64,000 nucleotides of DNA from Dromaius novaehollandiae. Taxonomy: Eukaryota; Chordata; Aves; Casuariiformes; Dromaiidae. The stretch spans positions 142,927,017-142,991,016 of the forward strand of contig NC_088099.1 in NCBI RefSeq assembly GCF_036370855.1, in the 5' to 3' direction. Shown piece by piece: positions 23,428-36,018 of this stretch. The number at the start of each line of letters is the position of its first letter. Position 1 is the first letter of the stretch. The position numbers were made by a program, and so were the translations under genes. The notes beneath the pieces are model-generated. The model made no database searches and was not told the origin of the DNA. It saw only the letters and a program-made list of their open reading frames with translations.

Positions 23428-26400
23428 CTAAAATACCTAGTAGGGATAAATGAAATTGTGTAATTAATACTATGTAGCAGCTTATAGCTGTGGCTATGGC
23501 TTCCTTCTATTTTACCACTTTTTTGTAATAATGAAAGTCATAAAAGGTGTTTTATGGTGCTGCAGTGAGAGCATTCTACCTCCTTTGGTAACCTTTCTCC
23601 TTATGTTTTCCATTATTTGTCCTTTCTGCTGTATTCATTGCACTGTGAAACAGTGGCTCAGAAAATGGGGAAAACTGTTTAACGTGTGCAGCATGTTAGT
23701 CGCACTTTGTCCAGCTGCAGATCCCCGCTGGCTACTGATTGTGGAGTTTCCACACGCAGAGCTGCTTGCATGAGTGAGGGCTTAACTAAGGACTCAGAGG
23801 CATGCACAAAAAGGGACTTCCCTTAAATCTGCTTGAATTATGCTAAATGTAGGGGTCAGATTTCAGTTGAGACCAATGTCGATAGAGAGATGGCTTTATT
23901 TATGGCCCTGAATGCTTTTTTAATCAAAAGTTCAGGAAAGAATTCAGGAAAAAATAGATTTTATACTGGTTAGCTATCAATAATCAAATAAGTGATTAAT
24001 TAATATTTGCTTTCTGCTCTAGCTGCATGGCTAGGCATGTGCTGTACAATATGACATTGGCCAGCCTAAAAGAATTTACTCATTACACTGACAGAAACGA
24101 GTTGTCATTTATGGTCAGCCCGGAACACTAAACATCTGGTTGCAGCACCAGGTCTGAAATCCAAATATGGATGGATGGTGGATGCATCACTGTAGCTCTC
24201 AGTTTTTTTTTTTTTTAGCAAAGCTCATTTATAAAGAGCTTTATGTTCTAATATAAAAAAAAGATCGATTTAGTAATAAACTGGCAGTGCAAGTATCAAA
24301 ACTGGAAGAAGGAAGTATTCACTGATACTAAAGGAAAAATAAGTGTGAGGAAGAACAATGACAATTTATTGCTATTTGAAGTTCGCATTGCATCGTCAAA
24401 ACCCCTTGCCCAGAGTCAGGTGGCAAATCAAGTACAGTATTACAAATATTAAAAATGAAATAGAAGTCGTCCTGACTTCTGTCCCAGGAATCTGTAGGAA
24501 AAGTTGCTTTATCAATAGAAAGAAACACCAGCAGCAGCTTGCTAAAGACAATGACTGAAAGCAATAAAGCTAATTGAAATAGCAGTAGGAGGCCATGTCA
24601 AAATAGCTGTTCCAGCTAGAGTAAAAGGAATTAACCAAATGTTTAGGGTCTTGTTATTGAAAATGTGTAAGGCTGTGTAAGTTTTAAAAAGTCTAAATAA
24701 AATTTGTCACTGCATTTCCCTAAGCAGTCAGAAGATGGTGTTAGAGCTTTCGTAAGCTGGTTTATCTGGTAGTGTTGATCACCAAAAACAATACAAAAGT
24801 ATCTACTTCTTGATAGAAAAAAATGTTTTGAAACTTTAAAATATTACACTATATTTTAAGTAAAAAACCTAAAAAGTATCTCAGTCTTTGAAAGCTACCT
24901 TTTTCTGCTAGATAATAAAACTAATGTTCTCATGCCTAAATCTACAGGTAACTTCCCGTAAGGCAACGGCAAACCTCACCTCTCCTCCATCTCCAGAAAC
25001 TCCATACCTACTCATATTTTAGACCCTCTACATTCCTACCACTCCCCAGAGCAAGAGGAGAGGCAGAAAAGTGACTTTGTGCAGAACAATAAATTTTATA
25101 GACTGATCTCATACACAAAATCAATCTTCAGGAAGGGAGATGGAGAGGTAATTAGTCATGAGTAATAACTCTAAACCTAGTATGTAGTCACGGCACAGTC
25201 TACTTATTCAGCTTGCAGTGGAGCTGTGTGAGCAAGTTTGAGAAATGCTTTGAACAGGCAAAATGCTCATGGCATTAAATACTAATTCCAAAATTGAGTT
25301 GCAGACATTTTAAACTTATATGAATTATGAGATTTTCCTTCTGTGGAGTCATCCTCCAAAATTACTTCCCACCATGTGCCCCTTTGGCCATCTGGCCTGT
25401 AACTAAGCCGTCTTGTGAAACAGATGTCAGCTGAAAAGCAGCTTTGTCATAAAGTATAATTGTTCATTTATCAGATGATTGTCTTGCGCTTACAGTCTCT
25501 CACAGAACAATTTTCTTTACATCAATACATTTCCGTAAGCTGATGGAAAAATCTCAATCCAGAGAATGGTATATTTGCTTCATTTTTTGGCCTCTGTTAG
25601 TTTGCAGCTTGAGCATCATTCATTGCAGGAATGAGATCTTTCTTCCCATTACTTGTCAGAAATGAACCAGATACCAGCATCTGAGCCTTCCAGTATCACT
25701 CCCAGTGTATCTTTCTACAATAGCAGGGTATCTTAGCAGTGCAAAAAGCTTTGTTATTTTATTCTGTCATTATCATGTTTGCTATCTGGAAACTAAGAAA
25801 CTCTCTTAGAATTCTTTTTCATTAGCAAATAGATGATTTACAGGGTAGGCAACAGTTTAGACTTCAATAATTTGCTCTTTATATATGAGCACTGAGAAGA
25901 CACTGGTGAGAATGCATGAGCAGTGGAAGTGAGAGCACAAAATTTGTTGGCAATTCATAAAGTGAAACATTTTATGGACTAGATATCTAACAGAAATGCT
26001 GATTACAAACAAAGATATTAAAGAAAACACTAGGAACAGATCTGTTCCTTTTTAGATGCCAAATATTTTGCTTTGCTATTTGGAGTTTCTCATAGTACAC
26101 GAAAATGGAAGTTAATTTTCCTCTGTACAGTCTGGAAGTTGCAAGCTAACAGTGTGGCAATCCTCACAATCTTGTCTCCTGTGATTTAAACCAAGCTATC
26201 TTTCTAGATATGTGTATCATCCTCACTGCATGGGTTCGGTAGCTATCCTCCTGTCTTCCACTGTCCAAATTTGCAGAGCGCTTCAGCAGAAATTTAAACA
26301 AATGGGTTCAGTAATATTGCTTTCCTTCTCACTTTCCTGCTCTCTGCTAGGACAATCCCCTGCCAAAAGTCTGTGGGCCTCCTGAAGCCAGGAAAAACAA

Positions 26401-29400
26401 TATCTCCCATCACAATGCTCTGTCAAATTCCTATATTTTATTTTTAAATGAACTTGCAAGCCTAAAACATTCTTGCAGCTCTACTCCCAAAACGCGAGTT
26501 TCTGAGTGATTATCGAACCTCCACCAATGTAATGCTGCCCTTTTTGTCAGGAACGGTTAGTCGGTGTTTCAGGGCTTGCCGCACTGTTCCCGTTAGGGGA
26601 GAAATGAACGATAAGAGGCATGTATTTCCTTGCACGTAACTGCGTTTATTTATGAAGAAGGTACATGAGTTCTCTTTCAACGGACGCAGGAAGAATATGC
26701 AACAACGAGCAGCGCCGTTGCTCAGAAATCCAAGTCTATCTTTCCAGTGAGAACTGTGCAAACGAATCTGTTCTTGGCTTCTCCCACCGCAGCGCTGCCT
26801 GTCCTCTTCCTTGCTACCAGCTTTGCAGGCTGCACAGGCAGCTGTGACTCTTGCCTTTCCTACCAGACCAATGGAAATCCTTTAGGCTGTAGTTTGACAA
26901 ACATTTCTTTCAGCAGCATCAGGAAAAAAGGGGTTATTTTTAATTCAGCTAATCCCTCGACTTTATTCATCATCCAATGACGCAAGCAGTTTTACTGGCA
27001 CAGCTCAAAAGGGAGCCCAAGAATGGAAACAAGCAGCACCGGTTGGTGCAACTACCAAAAAACCAAACCCACTCATCCAGCTACACTCTTTCTTCTCACC
27101 GAGCTGCCTGCTGAGCTATCTAAACCCTTTGGAGGGGTTCCACATTGCTTCCAACTACCCCTTCCTCAGGAGACATTTGTTTCATGCTTTTAGCCTAGAT
27201 CCACCAAAGATTCCCACCGCATTTTAGGAGTAACATTAATGTCCCAAAGTTTTCTAAAGGAGTTTCTGGTCCAGGGTCCAGGCTACAGTGTGATGTGACT
27301 GACTGATTACAAAGACACCTATACAAAGAAATTTTTCTCTAAAACTTCTTTCACTAAGAAGTCTGATGATTTAGCCTCAAATAAACTTTCATGTTGTGTA
27401 TTTTCAAATTCAAAACCGGAACAGATTTAAAAAAAATAGATTTGCCCAAAGTTTTTTTCCGCTAAAAAGCTAGCATGAAATTACTGTCTTTTGTTCAAAC
27501 TTCCCAAAGTATGAAAGTTTGGAAGATGGAATACAGGCAAAAATCAATTCTGCTTACTGAATTTCACAAATCAAAACTACAATCTGTCCATAGGATACCT
27601 GGGTATGCTTCAACTGTTCCACAATTTAAAGGGATATTTCAGGACAGTTCAGTAATTGTATTAATATGTAATGAATAGAAAGTTGCTTAAAATGAAATCC
27701 CATGTGAAGGAGAACAGGTATATTAAAGGTAATACAAACTCCTAGAAGAGGACAAAGTGAACAGAACATGAAAATTCTGACTATTAACACAAAAATAAAG
27801 TCATCAGTATTTTTAAATGGCTCACAAAACCAGTATGAATAATATTAGCTCTCCAAGAACTAACTGCTACTCATAATTAGTAGTTTATCATAATGTTGAA
27901 TATTTAGACTCCCAGTAGGACACCAAGTTTTTCCAGTCTTTCTGGGATAGCCTCCTACTCTCTTCACTGTAGCCTTAGCGAAAAATCCAGCGTGTCCAAG
28001 CAAACTTCAAAAGTAGATTTTAGCAGGAAGATTCTGAACGCTTCAGTGATTCTCTTACCTTAATTCTATCCCTGCTCTAAACCCGCCTTTATTAATTAAT
28101 CATAGTTACTATTGTCAAGATTCTTTGTGTTACAGACTATAAAGCAGTATATTAATCACTGGTAGGACACTACCATTTTTAAAAGAACAGAAGAGTTTTT
28201 CATAACAAAATTCTTCAGTAAACAATACTGTTCAAAAACATGTTTCATTTCTCAGATAGCACTTGAAAATCCCATGTAAGTTCACCAGTGCTTTCAGCAG
28301 GGTAATCTGTCCATGATGCTCCTCTTCTCTGCTGGATGTACCAAACAGCTGTCCTAACTTCTCCTTCCCAACTTCTCCCTTTCCACCTCATTGTTCTAAG
28401 AACAATAGTCACCAAGTCCCACCTCCCACCATGTTCTCTGAGCCCTCTTTTGTCTATAATCCTAGGTATTTTCAAAAGTTGAATGAGTTCTCAGAAATTC
28501 CCAGACAGCAGCATCCCACAAATGTGATCAGTGAAAATAGGATATAATGTACAGATAGGATTCATTTTCATATCAAAAAATGAATTATGTAATACTAAGG
28601 CCATTCCTGAAATATTTCTTTTCAATAAGCATTAGATATTTAAAAGTAATTTATTCATAATATTAAAGTACATAGGTTCTTAATGCCTCAGGCATTTTGT
28701 ATTTTAGGAGTTATATATTTAAAATTGTACTCTGAAAAGCTGCTCATGTATTTGCAAGCTAATGTCTACTCAAAATAAAGTGTTCTTAAATCATATTTCG
28801 TAACTCTTTAAAACCATTTAAATGGGGAGGAAACAGTCTAAGAAAGATTTTAAAAGAATCATTTTAGTAAATAGGGTGTTCATCACAGGGGAAGCAAAGA
28901 AAACATAAAACATGGAATAAGAATTTTAGACATGTATTTCTGATTTTTTCTATTATAATGACAACACTAGTGATAACAAAATCAAAGATAAGCAATGTAT
29001 AAAGGTTGCTATAGTTTTTCATACAGCCTAGTTATGCCTAAGAGTTAATGCACAATTGATACTTAATGAGAATATCTTCTAAACACCAGAGGACATTTTT
29101 ACTCTTAAAATTTTACTCTTTCTAATCAGATTTAGTATGGAAATAGGGATGATGTGAAGAAGGGGGAAATCTGACATAATTAATTCAGATTGTGAAACAA
29201 ACACTAGAGTAAAAAGCTAAATAGTGTTGTGGTTCAACAACTGACTGAGAGGTAGGAAAAAAGAGAAGAACTACAGGGTTGATTTTCTATATGACAGAAG
29301 ATGAAGATATAAATTTCTCAAGGTTTTTTGATAGATCCTGTGTTCTTTAGCATATATTTGCTAATGAGCCAAAAAGGGAGACAAGGAGATAACAACATTT

Positions 29401-29773
29401 ACAGATAGCCCTTAGTTATCAGGACTACAGGGAACTTCTCAAAACACAGACGGCCTGAAGGTATGACTGTCTGGATCGACGTGCATAGACATAGTCAAAA
29501 GAACAAGATCTTAGTAAGTTCCAAGATGAACTGAAAATTTATGTGACTAACAAAAATAACAAATTCTGTTATCAATGGTATCAAGAAATTTGGAAGGAGT
29601 AGTAACAGAGCCTCATAATACAGAGGTTAAATTCTTAGCCATAATAATCAGACTTTTGTGGAGAAAATTACTGCACATGTGCTTGTCACAATATTTTCAC
29701 ACCTGATATTAAAGCATCAGGTAGTAGCCAAAACTGGTCACGAATTCTGACCCAAATAGTCTGTAGACCTGAC

Positions 29774-29815
29774 TCAATACTATGGATCCCAGGCTATCAC
29801 ATGGGATAGTATTGA
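29774..29815. repeat. inverted repeat (10+4 bp stem)
   Basis: TCAATACTAT is followed 28 bases later by its exact reverse complement ATAGTATTGA. Inside it CCCA pairs with TGGG after a four-base bulge, leaving a ten-base loop. No target-site duplication is evident. Confidence 0.6.
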
Positions 29816-32417
29816 ATAACAGGCATATATTAGTTTAAAGTGAGTAGGTGTTGATTAGTATGCCCTATTTATATCTTTGGAATTGACCACAGACAAACCA
29901 GTAAGGTTCAATTTTCTGGTTTAGCAGCAGCCCTTTCTATTTTTCATGGCTGTTATCTCATGAATAATGTGTAACATACTGTTTTATAAAATGTCTGCAT
30001 AAGATACTGTGGCACAGCGCACTGTAAAGATGTACTCTGAGAAAATTCACCACTAAGAAGAATGAACAATGCTATTACAACACAGTTGCTTCCAGAGAAA
30101 ATGTGTATTTGTTATCATCACTGAACTTCTTGCTTTTAACATTACAGATTGATAATAAGTATACAGAGCACTGAAATACCTCTCTTATTCCCTGCTTTGA
30201 AGCTACTCATGTTTGGGAAAACCACGCATCTGCAGGACTGAATACTGGCATGTACTTCTACTGCATAAATGAAACACCGAATGGATCCTATTAAAAATAA
30301 GGGAAGTGGAGGCTGGGAAGAAAGGAAACTAAGTCATTTCCTCCTATGCAGAAGCCAGATGGTCAGGAAAACTCTGCAATAGATTTTTTCCCAACAAGTA
30401 AGGGTTTAGGATTTTTCAGACATAGCAAAGAGTGACTTTGTAAGCCAGGATGAAGGATCCAGCAGATCTGCAAAGGAAGGACCTGTTGCAGTAGGAAAAT
30501 GTCATCAGAAAGAGTGTTTATATTCCTGGATCCTCATATTGCCCAGCCATTCGGAGAATCCAGAATGGTTTATCTGAACTCTAATGTGATATGGATTTTA
30601 GATGGTGAAGCAAAACAAACCACTTACTTGCATCTTCTGCATGTTCTATCCTGGCCATTGAAATTCTGTGGAGTCTCTTTTTAGAGATCTCCACAGAAGT
30701 GCTTCCCTTACCTGCTGGGGAAAAGGCACTGTGCAGGGAAGGAAACTTCTTTTCCTGTCCTGGAGTCCTCCATGCATGGCTGGGCAGTAGTGACTTCAAC
30801 CAGGTAATGCTCAGCAATGCCCCCAGCGTGCCACAGTCCTCAGGAGAGCAGAAGGAAAGCATGTGCCTTACTCATATAAGAAAAGTGATACCAAGATGAG
30901 ACTGTTCACCACCCTACATCCATTGAATATTTATGTGAACTCAGCTTGTCCTAGGAGCACGAACAGCCTCTTCATTTTCTGTTTAGAAAGAATCTGCTTT
31001 ACTTTCAGCACTGAAGTAAGTTGGTAGTAAACAAGAGCAATGTGAAGCAGTCCATATTCATGCAAGACAACAGGACTTGTATAATAGCTAATAAATAGCA
31101 GAAGGCAAATCAAACTCTTAGATCCTGATCTTGCCAAGAGACCCACGTAGATATGCTTCTGTGTCCTGTCAGGTTCAGGAGACTTATGGAATTCTGTTCT
31201 TCTGGAAGATGAAGGTATTAGTGTCTAATTCAAAACAGAAAAAACTGGCTCATGATGAATATACTTAATGCATATAAATGACTATATGAATACTGGAGTC
31301 CTGGAAGAACTGGGAGACCAAGCACTACATCTTCCGACTTTTTTGGTTGTCAGGCTTCCTTATTTTCCTGCTTTCTGTCACTTGATTTCTGAGCACAAGA
31401 CAAATGAGGTTCTTATATAGTTATATATTTCAAAACTTCTCTTACCATGACTATTATGAAATGAGGCAAGATCGTCCTCTTTGATAGGCTAAATGAATTT
31501 TTATAAGATGCTAGATCTGGAATTTAACATGCATCTATGTAAATAAGCATCTCATAAATAGCTCTGAAAGTCAGATCTGATTTATTACTGTATTATTAAG
31601 ATTTCTATTAGAGAGTATTCAAGCATTCTAGCCAGACAAGTAAAATACAAAAAGAACAGTGTTAAAGATGCAAACCTTGATATTCCTTAGATGGTCTAAT
31701 TTCCCAGGTACACCTGGATGCTAAATGTTTGCAATATTGGTATATTTTGATTTCAAATTAGGACACAGAATCATGGCACGACTATCTTGCAAACAAGCTT
31801 AACAATGCTGGAACCCCAAGTATGGGGTGAATATGAAATTGTATACGCTACAGTTGTGTATATACTACCCCATGTATGAAAAGTATGAATTTTTTATTTA
31901 TTCCAAATAGAAAATGCACATGGGCAACAATTTTTAACAATGTGCCTTTCACCAAAAAATATGGAACCTAGTTTTTAGATTTCTTCACTAGTCATATTGC
32001 ACAGAACTTTGAACATTAAGATGCAGTGGTCATTTCAAAGAGTAGGAGGATTTTTCAGGGCTGAGTAGCAAAATTGTTAAAGAATACTTCAAGTTTAAAC
32101 TATGACCTGCTAATTTGACAGTTCTTAAATTAGCTTGTAAAACTATAATATTTAGAATACAAATGGTTTTTATATCTGGGAGAACGGATACAGTAGGGCA
32201 AAGGATAGGAGGAGATACAGCAGCAAAAAGTAGATACTGTTAAGCTGTATTAACTTCTCCAGGTATCTCTGCAGGGCTTAGGAAGTACCGATTTCACAGC
32301 CCTGAACACAGTGACACAAATGGCTCCACTATACTCTACGTCAGTTCGTTACGAAAAATTATGCAGTGCTCTGAATCAGAGCGTTTGCTTCTGAACATCT
32401 CACCTGGCATGGCCATG

Positions 32418-32431
32418 GTTGCTATGGTGAC
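32418..32431 (-). promoter_or_regulatory. RFX-type X-box motif
   Basis: On the minus strand GTCACCATAGCAAC fits the RFX X-box pattern GTNRCC-N2-RGYAAC at every defined position. It lies in BAALC intron 1. RFX factors drive ciliary and neural genes; a role here is inference. Confidence 0.45.
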
Positions 32432-33795
32432 TGCTTAAATAAGTTAAAGAAGTCCTAAGGATTCTGCACACTTCATGTATCCTACAAAGTTTAACATAAT
32501 TACATGCAACTTTGGAAATGGTTCTCTCTTCTTATTATTGGCTATAAAAGTGTTGGAAAAACCCCCGGATAAAATGCCTGCTGAAATTCAGTCAGTGGTC
32601 CATATATCCACAAGAACTCCCTCCTGTATAATTCATTGACTATTTGCAGGCAAACAGGAGTCCATTTTCATTATTTAGTCACCAGAAAAATGTATTTACG
32701 TTATCAGAGATATCAGAGCTTTACATCCTACCACATCAAAGTTTTTCAATGGTAATGTCCCTATAATCCTGAGTAAATGTTGCTTTTGCACCCTGTGGAT
32801 CCACAGTTTATTTTATTTTGATGAAAAGTAGCAAACAGGCAATTACTTCCTCCTCGGAAAGGCAGGTTACTTTTAGTATCTAAAAATTAGAAAATAAATC
32901 TTTTCTGGTAGTTTCAGGGTTGTAAAAGCCCCTTCCTGATTCCGAAGAAGTGTCACAGTTTTTCCTAACAATGTTTACTCTTTATTACACTTCCTTCCAT
33001 CTTCTGTGACAGATCGAACCACGGATCCTGTTATGGATCTCACCAAGAAGGATGCGTTCTGCTGGGCCTACGTGCTAATTCTGGGTGAGGGGGACTGCTC
33101 AGCAATCTCTGCTGAATGATATATCTCCCTAAAAGCCGAGCATGTTGTCTTCTCTGTACCCACAACTCCAGAACATGAAAACGTGTTTGATTCTGAGTCA
33201 TTGCACACAAATAAAACATGCTGTCCCTATTTCACTAAACTGGTCTCAGAGGCTCTATTATTTTGGAAGTTGGCAAGATTTAAAGAGCTATCAACATCTT
33301 TGAACCCAAAATTCTGGTCTTCATGACTCTAGGTCCATGGTAATGAAACCTGTGAAGGGCAAGATAACGGTTTTCTGCTAGAACTTGGGGAAATCTCAGA
33401 TGAGTGGTAGCTGTAGGGAAGGTCTGAAAAGGTTTAGTGGAAGTTGGCCTTCTGGAAGCCAACCATGTCTCTGGAAGTGAAATAACTGAAAGGCTGCTAT
33501 CACTTATAGCAAGACAAAGGATATCATGTGGCAAATAGACCCCAAAAGTAAATGGAGTGGAGTTGATCTGAATCCTGAAGGGAACATAAGAAGTATAAAC
33601 ATGAAAGAATTGTAATCAGGGTGCTAGGAAAAAAATTAATGAGGTGAGGACAACAGAGTTTCACAGATGAAGATACATATTAGTAACTTGAACTGGAATG
33701 GAGAATTTTCACTATATTATGGAATAAGAACTGGCAACATTTTGGAAGAACCTTCATATACAGGGAGGGGTCAAAGATGTCAAAGTTTGATTATT

Positions 33796-33885
33796 TTTTA
33801 CACCTGGGGAAATCATGATATGGAGTGGATTAAGTGATTTACCAACGCCACACCTTGTGCCAGAGGCAGATCACTCATTCTTCAG
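33796..33885 (-). mobile_element. MIR-like SINE relic
   Basis: The plus strand reads TTTTTTACACCTGGGGAAAT, then GGATTAAGTGATTTACC, then CCAGAGGCAGATC. This follows the antisense MIR core (ATTTTACAGATGAGGAAACT, then GGTTAAGTGACTTGCCC, then GGCAGAGC). Strongly decayed. Confidence 0.4.
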
Positions 33886-34755
33886 AAGTGGAAAAACTAA
33901 TATACAAATAGCAAATGTCCAAAGTACTTCCCATGATACTGCATTTTAGAAGTATAGGTAGTGCATGGATCTCCACATGCAAAAATACATGCTTAGGTTT
34001 CAGGGCTGCCCAGGAAAAATTCACCTTACACAATGATACACTCTATGCACAATACCTTATTTCATAGGTGTTCAGACTAAGTCAGATCAGCCTGTTTTCC
34101 AAAGGTTCTTGCTTTTGGCTCAGTTCCTGTCTGAACCTTTCCTTAAAAGACAAAAAAGAAGTTCCCATTATATGAAAGCACTGTGCTAAATGGAAAACAA
34201 GCAGCAGATTGTTCCTTTCTCAACCATCCTTACCACAATTGTATCCACCTTGTTTTAAGAAAGGCTCTGAACAGCAGCTTGGATTTGCAGATGTTCACAT
34301 GGTCTCTCCTTAGGGATGTGGTAATGCAACATCAGTCATAATGTTTTTAGAACAATTTCCTCTACAGAAATGAAAGCGTTACTATCATTCTCACTATCTA
34401 GCTAATCAAACAAGGAATTTTAAGATAAGTAGACAGTATCATTGCAATTAATTGTACCAAGGAAAGGTAAAAAAAAAACTTTAAGCAGACTAAACAAATA
34501 ACTATTAAAATATCTATACATACATGAAAACTGATATGAAATGGCTCTTCAGTTCTGCTCACCAAGGTTCAGCAGCTGGAAGTTAAGGCTAAAGGTTCCA
34601 GGTAAGACATTAGATGTATATTTTAAGAGTGAGTGACTAACTACTGGCATAGTTTATAAAGGCCTAGACAAACTGTCAATCATTGAAAAGTTGTAAATTA
34701 AGTCTGAATGGTTCCCTAAAGATATACTCTACCTGGGAATTAATTTGGGGAACAC

Positions 34756-34813
34756 CAGTGAGCTTTATGGTCAGATGATCCCTTCTAGCCTTACAGTCTA
34801 TGAATATATGAAA
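34756..34813 (+). mobile_element. CR1-like LINE 3' end fragment
   Basis: TGGTCAGATGATCCCTTCTA, then GCCTTACAGTCTATGAATATATGAA split across the tail, follows the 3' end of old reptile/bird CR1 families (ATGATCCCTTCTGGCCTTA, then ATCTATGA repeats). Only the extreme 3' end is recognisable. Sense is plus, antisense to BAALC. Confidence 0.6.
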
Positions 34814-35973
34814 GGATATTGTTGACTTGACTGGTTCATGGTATGATTAATACCTTAAAACTGCTTTGACTTAAGATATTTGCATGTGTGTGAAAAAATT
34901 ACAACTCACATTTAGTGCTCATTCTAAATTGAGGGTAGTAGCAGTGTTAAAACCTAACACTGGAGCTGTTAACAATCTGCTAAATAAATCTATGAGCAGT
35001 TTTTCATCTTTCCTCTTGACAGTGCTAAACACTCAGAAAAACTCAGCACTCAGACACCAACTTTATGCAAGTGGCAGAAAATAATATTTTCAGCACTGCA
35101 AGTGCTAGTTATAACCCTTCTGATGGCCCTCATGTGGGAAATGCTAGCACTTTACAAGAACAATGATTGCAGTGTGAGAGGAAATAAGGAGAGTGCAATA
35201 TCCAGGTGAAACATAGGGAAACAGAAACGCACAATACATATTGCTAGGAAACTGGAAGGCTAAAAAAAAAATCACTCAGTCAATACAGGGACTGGTTGAT
35301 TATTTTGCTCTTCAGTGGTTATCATCCACCTCAAAAGGCTATCCCAAACCCATGATCTTCCAGAAGGAATGAGAGGCTCAACATCACTTCTGTTTCATCA
35401 GACGCTTAAAGTGTAAGGCTGAGTCAAGTGAACAGCAATGCAGAAACAATCTGGATGGTCTCAGTGGATTAAAGAAAAAACTTAAAATGAAAAATCCTGC
35501 AATGCAGCCTACAGCTACCAATGCTAACCAGTAAAATAGTGCTTCTCCATTTACCTATTTGTTTTACTCTTAACCTATCTTTTTCCTAAACAGAATAGAA
35601 AAGGCAACTGTGAATCTTAGGAAATAATTATGTATGTACTCATATGTAAGAAAATTGGGACAGGAATACATTAGTTATTTCTGTAAAATGAAGGGACAAG
35701 GCACTTTTTCATGCAAGTCCACTGCAAAGAAATGTACATATTCACACATCTTTTGAAATACTGTCCGCATAATCTAGAAAGGAATATTGCTTTATATAAG
35801 CCAAACAAAAAGCCTTATAATAAACTCATAGCTTCTATCACAGAGCTTTTCAGTCTTAACTATTGTTCCATTTGAGTTTAACATAAAAGCCCAACTTTAA
35901 ATCTCAGATTTTTTTTTTTTTTTAACTGAAAACAATTTATTTTTAAACTGTAGGAATATCTGAGAAAAAAAGT

Positions 35974-36018
35974 GGCAATATCAGTTCTGGCAATATCAGT
36001 ACTAGCAATATCAATTCT
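35974..36018. repeat. three-copy 15-base tandem repeat
   Basis: Units GGCAATATCAGTTCT, GGCAATATCAGTACT and AGCAATATCAATTCT, head to tail, preceded by a T-run at about 35910-35923. Confidence 0.85.
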
